Assembly: GCA_002255315.1 (NCBI GenBank)
Contig: NCBD01000015.1
Location: 1-19,810 of the forward strand
Origin: Actinobacteria bacterium 21-64-8
GTDB lineage: Bacteria > Actinomycetota > Acidimicrobiia > Acidimicrobiales > RAAP-2
DNA: 19,810 nt
Direction of reading: 5' to 3'
The translations under genes were made by a program, and so were the position numbers. Below the pieces are notes generated by a model that saw nothing but the letters and a program-made list of their open reading frames with translations, was not told where the DNA came from and ran no database searches. Of the stretch, positions 18,086 through 19,810 are shown piece after piece; positions within the stretch are counted from its first letter, which is position 1, and each line of letters opens with the position of its first letter.

Positions 18086-19446
18086 GCGACGAAGAACGAC
18101 TTGGCGTTGGTGAACTCGCGCGTACCAATCGTCGAGAGTTCCCGGCCAAAGCCCGAGTTCTTCGTGCCCCCAAAGGGCAGCTCGGGCATCGAGGCGACGA
18201 GCGCGTTGGCAAAGACGACCCCCACGTCAAGCCCGGCGATCGCGGCGTCAATCTCGCGCTCGTCCTCGGCCCAGATCGAGCCCCCGAGGCCCCAGGGCGT
18301 GTCGTTCGCGAAGGCGAGGGCGGCGTCGAGGTCGTCAACGACCTTCACGACGGCGACCGGACCAAAGAGCTCCTCGCAGTTTGCCCGCGAGTCCGCCGGC
18401 ACGTCGACGAGCACGGTCGCGGGGTAGTAAAACCCGGTGCCGTCTTTGGCCGCGCCACCGGTCAGCGCCATCGCCCCCTTCGCAATGGAGGCCGAGACCT
18501 GGGCGGCGAGGAGGTCGCGCTGGGCGCGACTGACGAGCGGGCCGAGCGCCGTGGCGGGCTCCATCGGATCGCCCAGCGCGACGGCGGCCATGGCGGCGGT
18601 GAAGCGCTCGAGGAACTCGTCGGCTCGTTCGCGCACGACGATAAAGCGCTTCGAGGCGATGCAGGCTTGGCCGTTGTTTTGAATTCGCGCACTCACCGCG
18701 AGGGGCACGGTGTGGTCGAGATTCGCCGAAGCGGCGACGATAAAGGGGTCCGAGCCACCGAGTTCGAGCACGCACTTCTTTAAGTGCTGGCCCGCGAGTT
18801 CGGCGACCGAGCGACCGGCGCGCTCCGAGCCGGTGAGCGAGACGGCGCGCACGCGAGGGTCCGCGATGACGTTGGGTACCTGGTCGACCTCGACGAAGAG
18901 ACTCGTGAGCACGTGAGCGGGAAAGCCCGCGCGCACGAACAGCTGCTCGAGGTAGCGCGCCGAAGCGGGCACGTTCGGCGCGTGCTTGAAGGCCACGACG
19001 TTGCCCGCCATGATCGTGGGTACCGCCATGCGCACGACCTGCCAGAGCGGAAAGTTCCAGGGCATCACGGCAAAGATCACCCCAATGGGGTCAAAGCGCA
19101 CCCCGCTGCGCGAACCAGAGGTCGCGATCGGTTCTTCGGCGAGCATGGCCGCGGCGTGCTCGGCGAAGTAGCGCATGGTTTGGGCGCACTTGGCGGCTTC
19201 GCCCTTCGCGGCGGCGAAGGTCTTACCCATCTCTTCGGTCATCATCGCCGCGACGACGGGCACCTCGCTCTCGAGAAGCTCGGCCGCGCGACGCATCAGT
19301 TCTTCGCGCGTCGCCATCGCGGTGGCGCGCCAGGTGGCGTAGGCGTCGTTACAGCGCGCGAGCGTCTCGTCGATTTCGCGCGCGTTCAAGGTCGGGTACT
19401 CAGCGAGTACCTCTTCGGTCGCGGGGTTCGTGGCAACAAAGGGCAT
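18082..19446 (-). CDS. NAD(P)-dependent aldehyde dehydrogenase, succinate-semialdehyde dehydrogenase type
   Basis: A 454-residue aldehyde dehydrogenase resembling the short bacterial succinate-semialdehyde dehydrogenases (Sad/GabD2 type), which oxidise succinate semialdehyde to succinate in the GABA shunt. Visible are the start FVATNPATEEVL, the cofactor-binding MPWNFPLWQVVR (128-139) and FKHAPNVP, SLTGSERAG (203-211), the general base Glu228 in LELGGSDPF, catalytic Cys262 in NNGQACIASKRF, EELFGPV (358-363) and the C-terminal PFGGTKNSGFGREL (424-437). The ATG at 19446 is chosen because the family starts there and it lies four bases after the stop of the upstream transporter. The frame stays open further upstream, but that is antisense-like filler inside the transporter gene. 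Its stop overlaps the desulfurase ATG as ATGA. The exact aldehyde substrate is inferred. Confidence 0.88.
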   Translation of the reverse strand: MPFVATNPATEEVLAEYPTLNAREIDETLARCNDAYATWRATAMATREELMRRAAELLESEVPVVAAMMTEEMGKTFAAAKGEAAKCAQTMRYFAEHAAAMLAEEPIATSGSRSGVRFDPIGVIFAVMPWNFPLWQVVRMAVPTIMAGNVVAFKHAPNVPASARYLEQLFVRAGFPAHVLTSLFVEVDQVPNVIADPRVRAVSLTGSERAGRSVAELAGQHLKKCVLELGGSDPFIVAASANLDHTVPLAVSARIQNNGQACIASKRFIVVRERADEFLERFTAAMAAVALGDPMEPATALGPLVSRAQRDLLAAQVSASIAKGAMALTGGAAKDGTGFYYPATVLVDVPADSRANCEELFGPVAVVKVVDDLDAALAFANDTPWGLGGSIWAEDEREIDAAIAGLDVGVVFANALVASMPELPFGGTKNSGFGRELSTIGTREFTNAKSFFVA

Positions 19447-19450
19447 GGCC

Positions 19451-19810
19451 CTAGTCTGCCAGGAGTACCGTGCTCGCCACCCGAGGCGAGTCCATCGCCC
19501 GAAAGTACGACGGCGCGCGCCAGAGCACCAGTACCAACAGCGATCCCAAGAGTGCGGCCGCACCGAGGGTCACGCTGCGCACCCCTAAGGATTTGGCCAG
19601 CGCACTCTGGAGCAGGGCGCCAAAGGGAAAAAAGATCGACAAACTCAGGGTGTAGAGCGCGAGAATGCGCGAGCGTTCGGCGACGGGCGCGTGCAGCTGG
19701 ACGGTGGTGTTGAGCCCCGTCAGTGAGCCCACGTACGCACCGCCCACCACGTAGAGCGCGACGACCGACCACGCGAGCGACGGCGCGAGCGCGTAGAGCG
19801 CGTCGGCGAC
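19451..19810 (-). CDS. MFS transporter, C-terminal part
   Basis: About 119 residues of a membrane protein whose 5' end is beyond the window edge; the frame is open to base 19810. It has three or four hydrophobic helices (SLAWSVVALYVVGGAYVGSL, LALYTLSLSIFFPFGALL, LGAAALLGSLLVLVLW) and a loop with HAPVAERSRILALYT, like the cytoplasmic P-x-x-x-R-R-x-x-x loop of MFS exporters of the enterobactin-exporter/DHA3 kind. It ends in TAG four bases before the aldehyde dehydrogenase ATG, so it probably heads or belongs to the same operon. Substrate unknown. Confidence 0.7.
   Translation of the reverse strand, partial: VADALYALAPSLAWSVVALYVVGGAYVGSLTGLNTTVQLHAPVAERSRILALYTLSLSIFFPFGALLQSALAKSLGVRSVTLGAAALLGSLLVLVLWRAPSYFRAMDSPRVASTVLLAD

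Noticed and set aside
16963..19462. An 11-base sequence (CTGGCAGACTA on the minus strand) found just before both the mnmA start and the aldehyde dehydrogenase start
   Set aside because: By rough estimate many 11-base matches are expected by chance in about 20 kb; in both places the bases are explained by coding sequence or the stop of the previous gene.

Overview
The window is dense, high-GC bacterial DNA with little intergenic space and many stop/start overlaps of the GTGA, ATGA or TAATG type. The order cysteine desulfurase - mnmA - ligA - gatC - gatA - gatB matches a block conserved in Actinobacteria such as Mycobacterium. Together with a PASTA-domain kinase homologue and a LytR-CpsA-Psr (LCP) protein, this points to an actinobacterium, perhaps Acidimicrobiia; the class is inference. 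No tRNA, rRNA, CRISPR array, insertion sequence or phage gene was seen.

Layout: 1-1492 (+ strand) holds the end of a LivM-type ABC permease and a 3-hydroxybutyrate dehydrogenase. 1585-3785 (- strand) holds a YCII-like protein, a Cj0069-like ATP-grasp-type protein and a GNAT acetyltransferase. A broken VOC/glyoxalase gene (3985-4283, +) meets the end of gatB tail to tail. From 9865 down to 4280 (- strand) a probable operon carries a 24-codon leader, a DHA2-type exporter, a carboxylesterase and gatC-gatA-gatB. From 19810 down to 9951 (- strand) lie an MFS transporter (partial), a succinate-semialdehyde dehydrogenase-like enzyme, cysteine desulfurase joined to MnmA, ligA, a PASTA pseudokinase, a small double-CxxC protein and an LCP protein.

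Functionally the core is translation fidelity and information processing: sulfur delivery and U34 thiolation of tRNA, tRNA-dependent amidation by GatCAB, and NAD-dependent DNA ligation. A cell-wall module (PASTA pseudokinase plus LCP protein, both with Thr-rich extracytoplasmic segments) sits between ligA and the exporter/gat operon.

The main oddity is that several normally indispensable genes carry indels. ligA is frameshifted by an exact 17-bp tandem duplication. gatB has lost part of its tail domain and shifted frame. The cysteine desulfurase has lost its last helix, which puts it in frame with MnmA. The VOC gene has two lesions. These may be sequencing or assembly errors, or real decay; read-level data would decide. 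Independently, the PASTA kinase homologue lacks the catalytic HRD aspartate and other residues, and the exporter start overlaps a leader ORF with a strong ribosome binding site.
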